A stretch of DNA of 64,000 nucleotides from Pseudomonas sp. PSE14 (lineage in GTDB: Bacteria; Pseudomonadota; Gammaproteobacteria; Pseudomonadales; Pseudomonadaceae): positions 5,270,001 through 5,334,000 of the forward strand of contig NZ_CP115669.1 in NCBI RefSeq assembly GCF_029203285.1. Reading direction: 5' to 3'. Positions 22,769 through 30,442 of this stretch are shown piece by piece. The position numbers were made by a program, and so were the translations under genes. The notes under the pieces are model-generated. The model had not been told where the DNA came from. It worked only from the letters and a program-made list of their open reading frames with translations, and ran no database searches. How positions within the stretch are numbered: the stretch's first letter is position 1; each line of letters starts with the position of its first letter.

Positions 22769-23566
22769 TCAGTCCCGATACCCCGGCGACACCCGATCCA
22801 GCAACCGCAGCAGCGCCGCCCAGGCCAGGTCATTGCCATCCGTATCGTTCAACTCGCCCTCGGCCAGCGGCCGCTGCGGCGCGTTGAACTGCTGCTCGGT
22901 GTACCGGCAGACCTCCTCCGACGGAATCACCAGTTCGCCACCGGCCTGCGCCGCCAGTTGGATGTCGCAGGCCTTCTCCAGGTAGTACATGCGCAGAAAC
23001 GCCTGCTGCACGGTCTGGCCCACGGTCAGCAGGCCGTGGTTGCGCAGCATCAGGCCGATGTGCTCCTCGCCCAGGTCGCGCACCAGGCGCTGCTGCTCGT
23101 CCATCGACAGGGCGATGCCTTCGTATTCGTGGTAGCCGAGCCGCCCGTAGAACTCCATGGACATCTGGTTCAGCGGCAGCAATCCACAGGCCTGCGCGGC
23201 CACCGCGCAACCGGCACGGGTGTGGGTGTGCAGCACGCACTGCGCATCCTCGCGGGCGCCGTGGATGGCGCTGTGGATGACGAAACCGGCCGGGTTGACC
23301 TTGTACGGCGTCGGCTCCACCGGATGGCCGGAGAGATCGATCTTCACCAGGCTCGACGCGGTGATCTCGTCGAACATCAGCCCGTAGGGGTTGATCAGGA
23401 AGTGGTGCTCGGGACCGGGGATGCGCACCGAGATATGGGTGAAGATCAGGTCACTCATGCGGAAATGCGCGATCAGCCGGTAGCAGGCCGCCAGCTCCTC
23501 GCGCAGTTTCCACTCCTCGGGCGGACAGGTGGCGCGGCTCACGGCCTGCGCCGACATCGACGTCAT
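22769..23566 (-). CDS. Class II aldolase/adducin-family protein
   Basis: A 265-residue protein of the fuculose-aldolase/adducin fold. The zinc ligands are present: HTHTRAG (H113, H115) and RNHGLL (H177). The N-terminal FTHISVRIPG and NPYGLMFDEITASSLVKID are typical. It is a C-C lyase, decarboxylase or epimerase by family; the substrate is unknown. The ATG has GGAGAG 7 nt upstream. It lies 68 bp downstream of the binding-protein gene on the same strand and is probably co-transcribed with it. Confidence 0.85.
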   Translation of the reverse strand: MTSMSAQAVSRATCPPEEWKLREELAACYRLIAHFRMSDLIFTHISVRIPGPEHHFLINPYGLMFDEITASSLVKIDLSGHPVEPTPYKVNPAGFVIHSAIHGAREDAQCVLHTHTRAGCAVAAQACGLLPLNQMSMEFYGRLGYHEYEGIALSMDEQQRLVRDLGEEHIGLMLRNHGLLTVGQTVQQAFLRMYYLEKACDIQLAAQAGGELVIPSEEVCRYTEQQFNAPQRPLAEGELNDTDGNDLAWAALLRLLDRVSPGYRD

Positions 23567-23634
23567 GGTGCTCTCCTCATCACGACTCTCTTCTCATGGA
23601 GAAACGCCGGGGAATCGCTTCCCCGGCGCCACGC

Positions 23635-24693
23635 TCACTGGGCGGCCCAGGCGTTGAAGCGCTCTTCCAGCTCTTCGCCGTGGTCGACCCAGAACTCATC
23701 ATCCATCGCCAGCCCCTGGGGCAGGTTCTGCGGCGAGGTCGGCACCCAGCCTGCCAGATCCGACGGCAGCCGCTCGGCGGCCTGCTTGTTGGTCGGACCA
23801 TAGGGGATGTGCTTCACATAATCCACCTGGGCATCGGACTGATTGGCAAAGGCGATGAAACGCTTGGCCGCATCGACGTGCTGCGAGCCCTTGATGATCG
23901 CCCAGTAATCCATGCCATACAGGCTGCCTGGCCAGACCAGCTGCAGGTTGCGTCCACCCTTGAAGGCATCGGCGATGCGCCCGGTGTAGGTGGTGGTCAT
24001 CACCACGTCACCGGCGGCCAGCCACTGCGCGGGCTGCGCGCCGGCTTCCCACCACTGCACGTAGGGCTTGATCTGGTCGAGCTTGGCAAAGGCGCGATCG
24101 ACGCCGGCCTTGGTGCCCAGCTCCTTGTACACGTCGGCCGGTTTCACGCCGTCCGCCATCAGGGCGAACTCCAGGTTGTAGATGGCGCGTTTGCGCAGGC
24201 CGCGCTTGCCGGGGAATTTCTTCACGTCCCAGAAATCGGTCCAGGATTGCGGCGCCGGCTTGAGCTTGTCGGCGTCATAGGCGATCGCCACGCCCCAGAC
24301 CAGCGCGGCGGAACCGCAGTCCTTGGCTGCGTTGGGGATCAGTTGATCCTTGCCGCCGATCTGCTGCCAGTCCAGCGGCACGAACAGCCCCTCGTCACAG
24401 CCGCGGGCCAGGTCCGGGCCCTCGATCTGCACCACGTCCCAGTCGGCATGGCCGGTGTCGGCCATCACCTTGATACGGGCCATTTCGCCGTTGTACTCGC
24501 TCTGGGTCACCCCGACCCCGGACTGCTTGCTGAAGGGCTGGAAGAAGGCCGCATCCTGGGCCTTCTGGCCGGCGCCGCCGTAGCCGACCACCACCATGTT
24601 CTCGCTGGCCTGGGCGGTAGCGCAGCAGAGTCCGAGGGCGAGCAGCAGCGAATGCATCCTGCTCATGCGGAAAGGGTTCTTGCGGAAAGTCAT
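23635..24693 (-). CDS. PotD-like ABC transporter substrate-binding protein (orphan)
   Basis: A 352-residue periplasmic binding protein with a signal peptide ending ATAQA-SE. The mature part resembles PotD/PotF-type proteins: YGGAGQKAQDAAFFQPFSKQSG, then WDVVQIEGPDLARGCDEGL, then TTTYTGRIADAF, then GSLYGMDYWAIIKGSQH. That family binds polyamines or other small cationic solutes. No permease or ATPase gene is nearby, so it must work with components encoded elsewhere or be a sensor. Its ATG has no good ribosome site of its own, but overlaps the stop of a 54-codon leader ORF (ATGA), which suggests translational coupling. A further start at M10 or M13 is possible. Confidence 0.83.
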   Translation of the reverse strand: MTFRKNPFRMSRMHSLLLALGLCCATAQASENMVVVGYGGAGQKAQDAAFFQPFSKQSGVGVTQSEYNGEMARIKVMADTGHADWDVVQIEGPDLARGCDEGLFVPLDWQQIGGKDQLIPNAAKDCGSAALVWGVAIAYDADKLKPAPQSWTDFWDVKKFPGKRGLRKRAIYNLEFALMADGVKPADVYKELGTKAGVDRAFAKLDQIKPYVQWWEAGAQPAQWLAAGDVVMTTTYTGRIADAFKGGRNLQLVWPGSLYGMDYWAIIKGSQHVDAAKRFIAFANQSDAQVDYVKHIPYGPTNKQAAERLPSDLAGWVPTSPQNLPQGLAMDDEFWVDHGEELEERFNAWAAQ

Positions 24694-24854
24694 TGGGCAT
24701 ACCCCATGTAGGAGGTCACGGGCGCGGTGCAAAAGGCCACGCGCACGCGGGATGGGCGCGCCGAAACCACGGTACAAGGGAGACAGGGCAGAGGTAGATC
24801 GGTAGCCAGCGGGCGGGCCCGCAAAGCGAGGGGGGGCCGTGGGGAACGGTTCAT
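24690..24854 (-). CDS. Putative 54-residue leader ORF coupled to the binding-protein gene
   Basis: A short reading frame with a very good ribosome site (GAGGAGAGG, 4-5 nt before the ATG at 24852-24854). It ends with TGA at 24690-24692, exactly overlapping the ATG of the PotD-like gene. The product (MNRSPRPPLALRARPLATDL...) is Arg/Pro-rich with several Cys residues and resembles nothing I know. It explains how the binding-protein gene, which lacks its own ribosome site, could be translated. It may be a regulatory leader peptide; a chance overlap cannot be excluded. Confidence 0.5.
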   Translation of the reverse strand: MNRSPRPPLALRARPLATDLPLPCLPCTVVSARPSRVRVAFCTAPVTSYMGYAQ

Positions 24855-25023
24855 GCGCCTCTCCTCTTGTAGTTGTTGTGGAGTACGTCGCGGTTGAGCC
24901 CGGAGAACCGGGCTGGAAATGAAACTACCCAGTCACTTTTAAAAAAACAAGTTGATTTTTTACTGGCGGTAAATTTCCATAGGCTCAGCTTAAATGATCC
25001 TTCCCGACTTCAGGAGAGCCCCC
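24855..25023. promoter_or_regulatory. Divergent control region with an AT-rich core
   Basis: This 169-bp gap separates the leader/binding-protein operon (minus) from the cupin gene (plus). Positions 24930-24985 are strikingly AT-rich against the high-GC background, with A and T runs around CAAGTTG. A small GAGCCCGGAGAACCGGGCT hairpin lies at about 24897-24915. Both promoters and the binding site for a regulator (perhaps the XRE-cupin protein of this cluster) are likely here, but I cannot define them. Confidence 0.45.
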
Positions 25024-25374
25024 GTGTCCGAGGTTCGTCACTTCCAGCAATCCGCCCTGCAATTCCAGTCCTACGCTGGCGAACCGGTGGAGCGCGCGGC
25101 CATCTGTCGCCTGATCGGCCCAACCGACAGCCAGACCATGGGCGCGGGCCTGGCGTGTTTCGATGGCGTGTCCATCGAGTGGACGGTGCTCTACGACGAA
25201 CTGATCGTGGTGCTCGAAGGCAGGTTCCGCCTGCGCCTGGCCGACCGCGTGATCGAAGCTTCGCCGGGCGACGTGATCTGGGTCCCCGAACGCACTCCGC
25301 TGGCCTACGAAGGCGAAAAGGCCCGTGTGTTCTATGCCCTCTATCCGGTGGATTGGCAGGCGCGCAACGCCTGA
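25024..25374 (+). CDS. EutQ-like single-domain cupin
   Basis: A 116-residue cupin similar to the EutQ type: SIEWTVLYDELIVVLEGRFRLRLADRVIEASPGDVIWVPERTPLAYEGEKARVFYALYPVDW (about residues 50-110). The classical His-rich metal motif is largely missing, as in EutQ-like proteins. I chose the GTG at 25024 because CAGGAGA lies 7 nt upstream; the longer reading from ATG 24994 lacks a ribosome site. It opens the plus-strand side of the accessory catabolic cluster. The role is unknown. Confidence 0.75.
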   Translation: MSEVRHFQQSALQFQSYAGEPVERAAICRLIGPTDSQTMGAGLACFDGVSIEWTVLYDELIVVLEGRFRLRLADRVIEASPGDVIWVPERTPLAYEGEKARVFYALYPVDWQARNA

Positions 25375-25397
25375 ATATTTCGACCGGCTGCGCGTCG

Positions 25398-25480
25398 GCG
25401 GAACGGCGTTGGAAACCAGCTCGGCATGCTCATTGACTGGAGTCAACTCCGCTGCCTCGCTGGTTTCCGCCTTGTTCCGC
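25398..25480. repeat. Long inverted repeat with a palindromic centre between cupin and flavoprotein genes
   Basis: The outer arms GCGGAACGGCGTTGGAAACC and GGTTTCCGCCTTGTTCCGC pair imperfectly (25398-25420 with 25459-25480). The centre contains a perfect TTGACT-GG-AGTCAA hairpin. Similar sequences with TCATTGACTGGAGTCAACTC are, from memory, a dispersed Pseudomonas repeat. It could act as a partial terminator or mRNA stabiliser between the two genes. Confidence 0.65.
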
Positions 25481-25538
25481 TCTAGCTCGCGCGATCGATA
25501 GCCACCATTGAATTACAACAAGAATCCGGAGTCGCCCG

Positions 25539-27488
25539 ATGAGCCAGTTCCCCCACCTGTTCAGCCCCTTGAGCATTCGCGGCAAGACGCTGAAGAACCG
25601 CATCATGTCCACCGGGCACGACACCTCGATGCCCACCGACAACCTGGTCAACGACCAGCTGGTGGCCTACCACACCGCCCGCGCCAAGGGCGGCGTCGGC
25701 CTGATCGTGCTGCAGGTCGCCGGCGTGCATGACAGCGCGCGCTACACCTCCCACGTACTGATGGCCACCGACGATGCCTGCATCCCCGGCTACCGGCGCA
25801 TCGCCGAGGCGTGCCACGCCGAGGGCACCGTGGTGCTGTCCCAGGTGTTCCACCCGGGCCGCGAGATCATGGAGTCCAGCGACGGCCTGCTGGCCGTGGC
25901 CTACTCCGCCTCCGCCTCGCCGAACGAGCGCTTCCGCGTCATGCCCCGCGAGCTGAGCCAGGCGATGATCGACGAGATCATCGAAGGCTACGCCACCGCC
26001 GCGCGCCGCCTGCACGCCGCCGGTATCGATGGCGTGGAGGTGGTCGCCAGCCACGGCTACCTGCCGGCGCAGTTCCTCAACCCGCGGGTGAACCGCCGCA
26101 GCGACGGCTATAACGGCGACCTCGACGCCCGCCTGCGCTTCACTCGTGAAGTGATCGCCGCCGTGCGCGCCGCCACCGACGAAGACTTCATCATCGGCCT
26201 GCGCATTTCCGCCGACGAGCGCGATCCGGAAGGCCTCACGGAGGACGAATCGCTGCAGGCCGTCAAGGCGCTGCAGGGCCAACTGGACTACGTGCACATC
26301 GTCGCCGGCACCTCGGCGTCGCTGGGCGGCGCCATCCATATCGTGCCGCCCATGGCCATCGAGGCCGCCTACCTGGCCAACGAGGCCGGCAACTTCAAGC
26401 GCAGCCTGGAGATTCCGCTGTTCGTCACCGGGCGCATCAACCAGCCGCAGGAAGCCGAGCTGATCGTCGCCCGCGGCCAGGCGGACGTGTGCGGCATGAC
26501 CCGCGCGCTGATCTGCGATCCGCAGATGCCGAGCAAGACCGAAAGCGGCCGCGTCGAAGACGTGCGCGCCTGCATCGCCTGCAACCAGGCATGCATCGGC
26601 CACTTCCACCGCGGCTACCCGATCTCCTGCATCCAGCATCCGGAAACCGGCCGCGAGCTGATCTACGCCGAGCGCAAGCCAGCCGCCCAGCGCAAGCGCG
26701 TGCTGGTGGTCGGCGGCGGACCGGCAGGCATGAAAGCAGCCGCCGTGGCGGCCCAGCGCGGCCACGAAGTGACCCTCTGCGAAGCCAGTGGGCAACTCGG
26801 CGGACAAGTGAACCTCGCCCAGTTGCTGCCGCGCCGGGCCGAATTCGGCGGCGCCTCCACCAACCTGCAGCGCGAGATGCAGCTGGCCGGCGTCGAAGTC
26901 CGTCGCAACACCCGCGTCGACCGAGCACTGGTCGAGCAGGAGCGCCCCGACGTGGTGATCGTCGCCACCGGCGCCAAACCCTATCGGCCGCCCTACGAAG
27001 AAGCCGGCAATCTTCAGGTGGTGGACGCCTGGCAGGTGTTGCGCGGCGAGGTTCAGATCGGCCGCTCGGTACTGGTCACCGACTGGCGCGCCGACTGGAT
27101 AGCCCCCGGCATCGCCGAGCGCCTGGTGCGCGACGGTCACCAGGTACAGCTGGCGGTGAACGGCACCCACGTCGGCGAAAACCTGCCGCTCTACGTGCGC
27201 GACCACCTGGCCGGCGAACTCCATCGCCTGGGCATCAGCATCACCACCTACGCCCGCCTCTATGGCGTCGACGACAGCACCGTCTACCTGCAGCACAGCG
27301 CCAGCGGCGAGCCGATGCTGGTGGAAGGTATCGACACCCTGGTGCTCTGCCAGGGCCACCAGCCGGTGGATGAGCTGGCCGATGAGATCGCCGACCTGGC
27401 CGAGGTGCGTCGCATCGGCGACTGCCTGGCGCCGCGCACGGCGGAGGAGGCGATCTACGAAGGACTCAAGGCGGGTTGGGCGATCTGA
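25539..27488 (+). CDS. TMADH/2,4-dienoyl-CoA reductase-type flavoprotein (OYE family, fused)
   Basis: A 649-residue fused flavoenzyme. Residues 1-345 form an Old Yellow Enzyme TIM barrel (KNRIMSTGHDTSM, SHGYLPAQFLNP with His172, DARLRF). Cys345, Cys348, Cys352 and Cys364 (CIACNQACIGHF...SC) bind a 4Fe-4S cluster. From about 385 there is an FAD/NAD(P)-binding part with VVGGGPAG. This layout is shared by trimethylamine dehydrogenase, dienoyl-CoA reductase and N-methylproline demethylase; the RIMST-x-H N-terminus is closest, from memory, to the demethylase group. Oxidative N-demethylation of a small amine is a reasonable guess. GGAG lies upstream of the ATG. Confidence 0.87.
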   Translation: MSQFPHLFSPLSIRGKTLKNRIMSTGHDTSMPTDNLVNDQLVAYHTARAKGGVGLIVLQVAGVHDSARYTSHVLMATDDACIPGYRRIAEACHAEGTVVLSQVFHPGREIMESSDGLLAVAYSASASPNERFRVMPRELSQAMIDEIIEGYATAARRLHAAGIDGVEVVASHGYLPAQFLNPRVNRRSDGYNGDLDARLRFTREVIAAVRAATDEDFIIGLRISADERDPEGLTEDESLQAVKALQGQLDYVHIVAGTSASLGGAIHIVPPMAIEAAYLANEAGNFKRSLEIPLFVTGRINQPQEAELIVARGQADVCGMTRALICDPQMPSKTESGRVEDVRACIACNQACIGHFHRGYPISCIQHPETGRELIYAERKPAAQRKRVLVVGGGPAGMKAAAVAAQRGHEVTLCEASGQLGGQVNLAQLLPRRAEFGGASTNLQREMQLAGVEVRRNTRVDRALVEQERPDVVIVATGAKPYRPPYEEAGNLQVVDAWQVLRGEVQIGRSVLVTDWRADWIAPGIAERLVRDGHQVQLAVNGTHVGENLPLYVRDHLAGELHRLGISITTYARLYGVDDSTVYLQHSASGEPMLVEGIDTLVLCQGHQPVDELADEIADLAEVRRIGDCLAPRTAEEAIYEGLKAGWAI

Positions 27489-27501
27489 GCCCACGTGAGT
27501 C

Positions 27502-27527
27502 CTGGGGACGGATCAATCCGTCCCCAG
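27502..27527 (+). terminator. Hairpin after the flavoprotein gene (possible terminator)
   Basis: An 11-bp perfect stem CTGGGGACGGA / TCCGTCCCCAG around TCAA, 14 nt after the stop codon. It has no T run, so termination may be weak or the hairpin may only protect the 3' end. Confidence 0.55.
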
Positions 27528-27585
27528 CGCCAATCAACCGGGATTGCGCTCTAGAATGGCCGCTCTGCAGCCAACCGTTGAAGCC

Positions 27586-28008
27586 ATGAACCCAGGTCTC
27601 GCCAAACTCGTCGCCGACTACCAGCGCGCCGTACGCCAGGCAGTGGCGCTGCTCGAACAATCGGCCATCGCTCGGCCCGCCAGTAATCGCGAATGGGCAT
27701 TTCTCGACATTCCCCATCGGGGAACACTCAAAGACGGTGTGCACTACTTCAAGCATGGCTACGGCTGCGCCGTGCACCTGCCTGACGGAGCCGTGGACTT
27801 CGACTTTGGCGCCAAGGGTGAAATCGACGGGTTCGACTTCTGGCGTCTGGCGGGCTTCGCGGAAGCGAAGCTACCCGACTATGGTTTTGCCGACGAAGAT
27901 GCCCTCAAGGAGTGCTTTAGCCAAGAGGTCGACGCAGGAACGCTGCGCTACTCCGGCTACATCCTCTACTACCTTGTGCGTTTTGAGCCGAACTGCGCGC
28001 AACGATGA
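27586..28008 (+). CDS. Small unknown protein (possible DUF6896)
   Basis: A 140-residue soluble protein. The centre HGYGCAVHLPDGAVDFDFG and GFDFWRLAGFAE recalls the DUF6896 family, which I recognise only loosely. The N-terminal helix region (about 1-30) precedes an all-soluble mixed fold; no signal or membrane segment is seen. The start is uncertain: ATG 27586 follows a weak TTGAAG, while ATG 27556 overlaps a -10-like TAGAAT (27552-27557). It sits between the flavoprotein and the XRE-cupin regulator, but its GC content looks lower than theirs, so it may be an insertion. Confidence 0.65.
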   Translation: MNPGLAKLVADYQRAVRQAVALLEQSAIARPASNREWAFLDIPHRGTLKDGVHYFKHGYGCAVHLPDGAVDFDFGAKGEIDGFDFWRLAGFAEAKLPDYGFADEDALKECFSQEVDAGTLRYSGYILYYLVRFEPNCAQR

Positions 28009-28062
28009 ATCGGCGCATTGTTTAGAATGCCCCACGACGCCCATCCCCAGGACCCTCGCCGC

Positions 28063-28656
28063 ATGAGCCAGAAAGCCCCGCAGGACGCCCCCGCCAACGC
28101 CGAAGCGCAGTTCCTCGGCACCCGCATTCGCGGCCTGCGCAAGCGGCGCGGCATGACCCTGGCGGAGCTGGCCGAGCAGAGCAGCCTCACCGCCGGCTAC
28201 ATCAGCCAGCTCGAACGCAACCTGGCCTATCCGTCGATCCCCGCGCTGTTCAACATCGCCCGCGCCCTGGGCGTGACCATCCAGTGGTTCTTCGCCAGCG
28301 AAGTGCAGGTCGACCCGGCCGACGCCGGCTACGTGGTGCGGCGCAACGCACGCACCAGCGTGCATTACGAAGACGGCATCGTCGACGAACTGCTCAGCCC
28401 GCAGCCCAGCCGCCAGTTGGAAATCCTCCACTCGCGCTTCCCGCCGGGCACCTACAGCCAGCAAAGCTACAGCCACGACGGCGAGGAAGCCGGCTACCTG
28501 CTCAGCGGCAGCTTCGAACTCTGGGTCGGGGACCGTTACTTCCTGCTCAACGAAGGCGACAGCTTCAGCTACTCCAGCCAGGAGCCGCATCGTTATGGCA
28601 ACCCGGGGGATGTGGATGCGGTGGTGATCTGGGTGATCACGCCGCCGACGTTCTGA
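28063..28656 (+). CDS. XRE-family transcriptional regulator with C-terminal cupin
   Basis: A 197-residue regulator. The HTH (about 19-70) reads IRGLRKRRGMTLAELAEQSSLTAGYISQLERNLAYPSIPALFNIARALGV. The cupin (about 115-190) has SHDGEEAGYLLSGSFELWVGD, then EGDSFSYSSQEPHRYGNPG. Proteins of this PuuR-like build sense small metabolites such as polyamines and control nearby catabolic genes. It corresponds in type and position to PAO1 PA4987, beside the flavoprotein PA4986. I took the ATG at 28063; ATG 28027 would add 12 residues. Confidence 0.87.
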   Translation: MSQKAPQDAPANAEAQFLGTRIRGLRKRRGMTLAELAEQSSLTAGYISQLERNLAYPSIPALFNIARALGVTIQWFFASEVQVDPADAGYVVRRNARTSVHYEDGIVDELLSPQPSRQLEILHSRFPPGTYSQQSYSHDGEEAGYLLSGSFELWVGDRYFLLNEGDSFSYSSQEPHRYGNPGDVDAVVIWVITPPTF

Positions 28657-28678
28657 GGCCCGCTACAGGACAAACCTT

Positions 28679-28755
28679 GCAGGAGCGAGCTTGCTCGCGA
28701 AGGCTCTTTCAGCGGCATCCGTGTCAGGCAGGTTCGCGAGCAAGCTCGCTCCTAC
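28679..28755. repeat. REPIN-like doublet, GTAGGAGCGAG family, copy 2
   Basis: The left arm is GCAGGAGCGAGCTTGCTCGC and the right arm is its inverse, ending AAGCTCGCTCCTAC, about 30 bp apart. Only the first bases differ from the consensus. Confidence 0.85.
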
Positions 28756-28789
28756 TGGTGCAGCCGCAAAACTCTGGCGCGAGAGGCTG

Positions 28790-28968
28790 CCCTCACCCCA
28801 GCCCTGGCTGCGCGCCCCGCTCCGAAGGGAGAGGGAGCAGATCGGCGCGAGCGATCTGCCAGGCATTCCGTCTTGGAGCTTCTTTGAAAGCAGCCGCATC
28901 CGACTGACTCGATGTTTCGCCCAACCTCGAACGGCCCCTCTCCCCCTGGGAGAGGGTCAGGGTGAGGG
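28790..28968. repeat. REP doublet, CCCTCACCC family, copy 2
   Basis: It begins CCCTCACCCCAGCCCTGGC and ends GGGAGAGGGTCAGGGTGAGGG, with inverted ends as in copy 1 (16938-17059). The interior is longer and differs. Confidence 0.72.
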
Positions 28969-28992
28969 AAATCCGCCACGCCGAGGCCTCCG

Positions 28993-30264
28993 TCAGCGCT
29001 TGATCAACCTACCGAGACCATCCAGCAAACGCTCAAGCGCCCCCTGGTTGGCCTTCATCACGCCCAGCCCGGCCTCGGCCATGCGCTCGGCAGAAGCCGG
29101 CTCGTCCCACAGTGCAGCCACAGCCACCGCCAGCGAAGGCGCATCGGCCACTTCGCGCAGCGCCCCGACCTCGCGCAGTTGTGCGGCAATCTCCAGGAAG
29201 TTGAACAGGTGCGGCCCGGACAACACCGGCTTGCCCAGCGCCGCCGGCTCCAGCAGGTTGTGCCCGCCATTGGGCACCAGGCTGCCGCCGACGAAGGCGA
29301 CATCGGCCAGGGCATAGAGGAACAGCAACTCGCCCATGGTGTCGCCGAGCAATACCTGGGTCTGCGCCGCCACCCGTTCGCCGGTGGAGCGCCGCTGGGT
29401 GCGGAAGCCTTCGCGCTGGCACAGCTCGAACATCGGGTTGAAGCGCTCCGGATGGCGCGGCACCAGGATCAGCAGCGCATCCGGATGCTTCTCCAGCAAC
29501 TGGCGATGGGCGGCCAGGACGATCTCGTCTTCGCCGCCATGGGTGCTGGCGGCGATCCACACCGGCCGCTGCTGCGCCTGCCACTGGCCGCGCAGCTCAT
29601 GGGCACGGGCCAGCAGTTCGGGATCGATGGTCAGGTCGAACTTGATCGAACCGGTCACGCTCACGCAGTCCGGGCGCGCACCGAGCTGGCGGAAGCGCTC
29701 GGCTTCGGCCTCGGTCTGCACGGCGATCCAGCTCATCTCTTCGAGCATCGGTCGGGTCAGCCCGGCAAAGCGCGCATAGCCCCGCGCCGAGCGCTCGGAC
29801 AGGCGCGCATTGGCCAGCGCCACAGGAATGCCACGCCTGGCGCACTGGTGAATGTGGTTGGGCCACAATTCGGTTTCCATGATCACGCCCAGCACCGGGC
29901 GGGCGCAGTCGAGGAAGCGTGCCGCCGCCCAGGGCAGGTCGTAGGGTAGATAGCAGTGCTGCACCTGCTCGCCGAACATCGCGTGGATGCGCTCGGAGCC
30001 GGTGGGCGTCATGCAGGTGACGGTGATCGGCAGGCCGGGGTGGCGCTGCATCAGCGCACGGATCATCGGCGCGGCGGCGATGCTCTCGCCCACCGACACC
30101 GCGTGCACCCAGATACCGCCGGGCTTGAGCGCCGGCAGGCCGATGGCGAAGCGCTCGCCGATGCGCCGGGCATAGGCCGGCGCCTTGCGCGAACGCAGGA
30201 ACAGGCGCAGCGCGACCAGCGGCAGGCCCAGGTGGAACAGCAGGGTATAGAGGGTCCGGTTCAT
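28993..30264 (-). CDS. waaA: 3-deoxy-D-manno-octulosonic-acid (Kdo) transferase WaaA
   Basis: A 423-residue inner-membrane GT-B enzyme that adds Kdo residues to lipid A. The N-terminal anchor (MNRTLYTLLFHLGLPLVALRLF) is followed by ARRIGERFAIG and WVHAVSVGESIAA, with the catalytic Glu in SVGES. Later motifs are ETELWPNHI, GSIKFDL, STHGGEDEIVLAAH and VGGSLVPNGGHNLLEPAALGKPVL. I used the ATG at 30262-30264, which gives the family start; upstream in-frame sequence is translated REP DNA. It lies apart from the main waa cluster, as in P. aeruginosa. Confidence 0.95.
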   Translation of the reverse strand: MNRTLYTLLFHLGLPLVALRLFLRSRKAPAYARRIGERFAIGLPALKPGGIWVHAVSVGESIAAAPMIRALMQRHPGLPITVTCMTPTGSERIHAMFGEQVQHCYLPYDLPWAAARFLDCARPVLGVIMETELWPNHIHQCARRGIPVALANARLSERSARGYARFAGLTRPMLEEMSWIAVQTEAEAERFRQLGARPDCVSVTGSIKFDLTIDPELLARAHELRGQWQAQQRPVWIAASTHGGEDEIVLAAHRQLLEKHPDALLILVPRHPERFNPMFELCQREGFRTQRRSTGERVAAQTQVLLGDTMGELLFLYALADVAFVGGSLVPNGGHNLLEPAALGKPVLSGPHLFNFLEIAAQLREVGALREVADAPSLAVAVAALWDEPASAERMAEAGLGVMKANQGALERLLDGLGRLIKR

Positions 30265-30329
30265 GGCGGCGGAGAGTAGCAAATTCGTGGGCTTGGTCGC
30301 CGCACAATCCTGAATGGAGCGCCGTTTCT

Positions 30330-30407
30330 GTAGGAGCGAGCTTGCTCGCGAACCGCTTGATGCCGGAGCAACCATTGGCTCCTGTTCGCGAGCAAGCTCG
30401 CTCCTAC
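30330..30407. repeat. REPIN-like doublet, GTAGGAGCGAG family, copy 3
   Basis: Perfect inverted arms GTAGGAGCGAGCTTGCTCGC and its complement, separated by about 30 bp. It lies between the LysR gene stop and the waaA start. Confidence 0.88.
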
Positions 30408-30442
30408 GAAGAGCATTTCCCGCCCACAACAAGAGGGTGGCA

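Larger units (their letters stand above)
28657..28992. other. Gene-free stretch with two REP-type doublets
   Basis: It lies between the convergent ends of the XRE-cupin gene and waaA. A GTAGGAGCGAG-type doublet (28679-28755) and a CCCTCACCC-type doublet (28790-28968) fill most of it. Reading frames across it only translate the repeats. Confidence 0.7.

Noticed and set aside
28993..30264. Considered as part of the waa operon
   Set aside because: It is 25 kb from the main cluster and separated by unrelated genes and repeats; P. aeruginosa shows the same separation.
30265..30432. N-terminal extension of waaA reading through REP DNA (LRRSELAREQ..., SRASSLL...)
   Set aside because: The same peptide pieces appear in other frames over every REP copy, so they are translated repeats and not part of a protein. 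The known WaaA start is at 30264.
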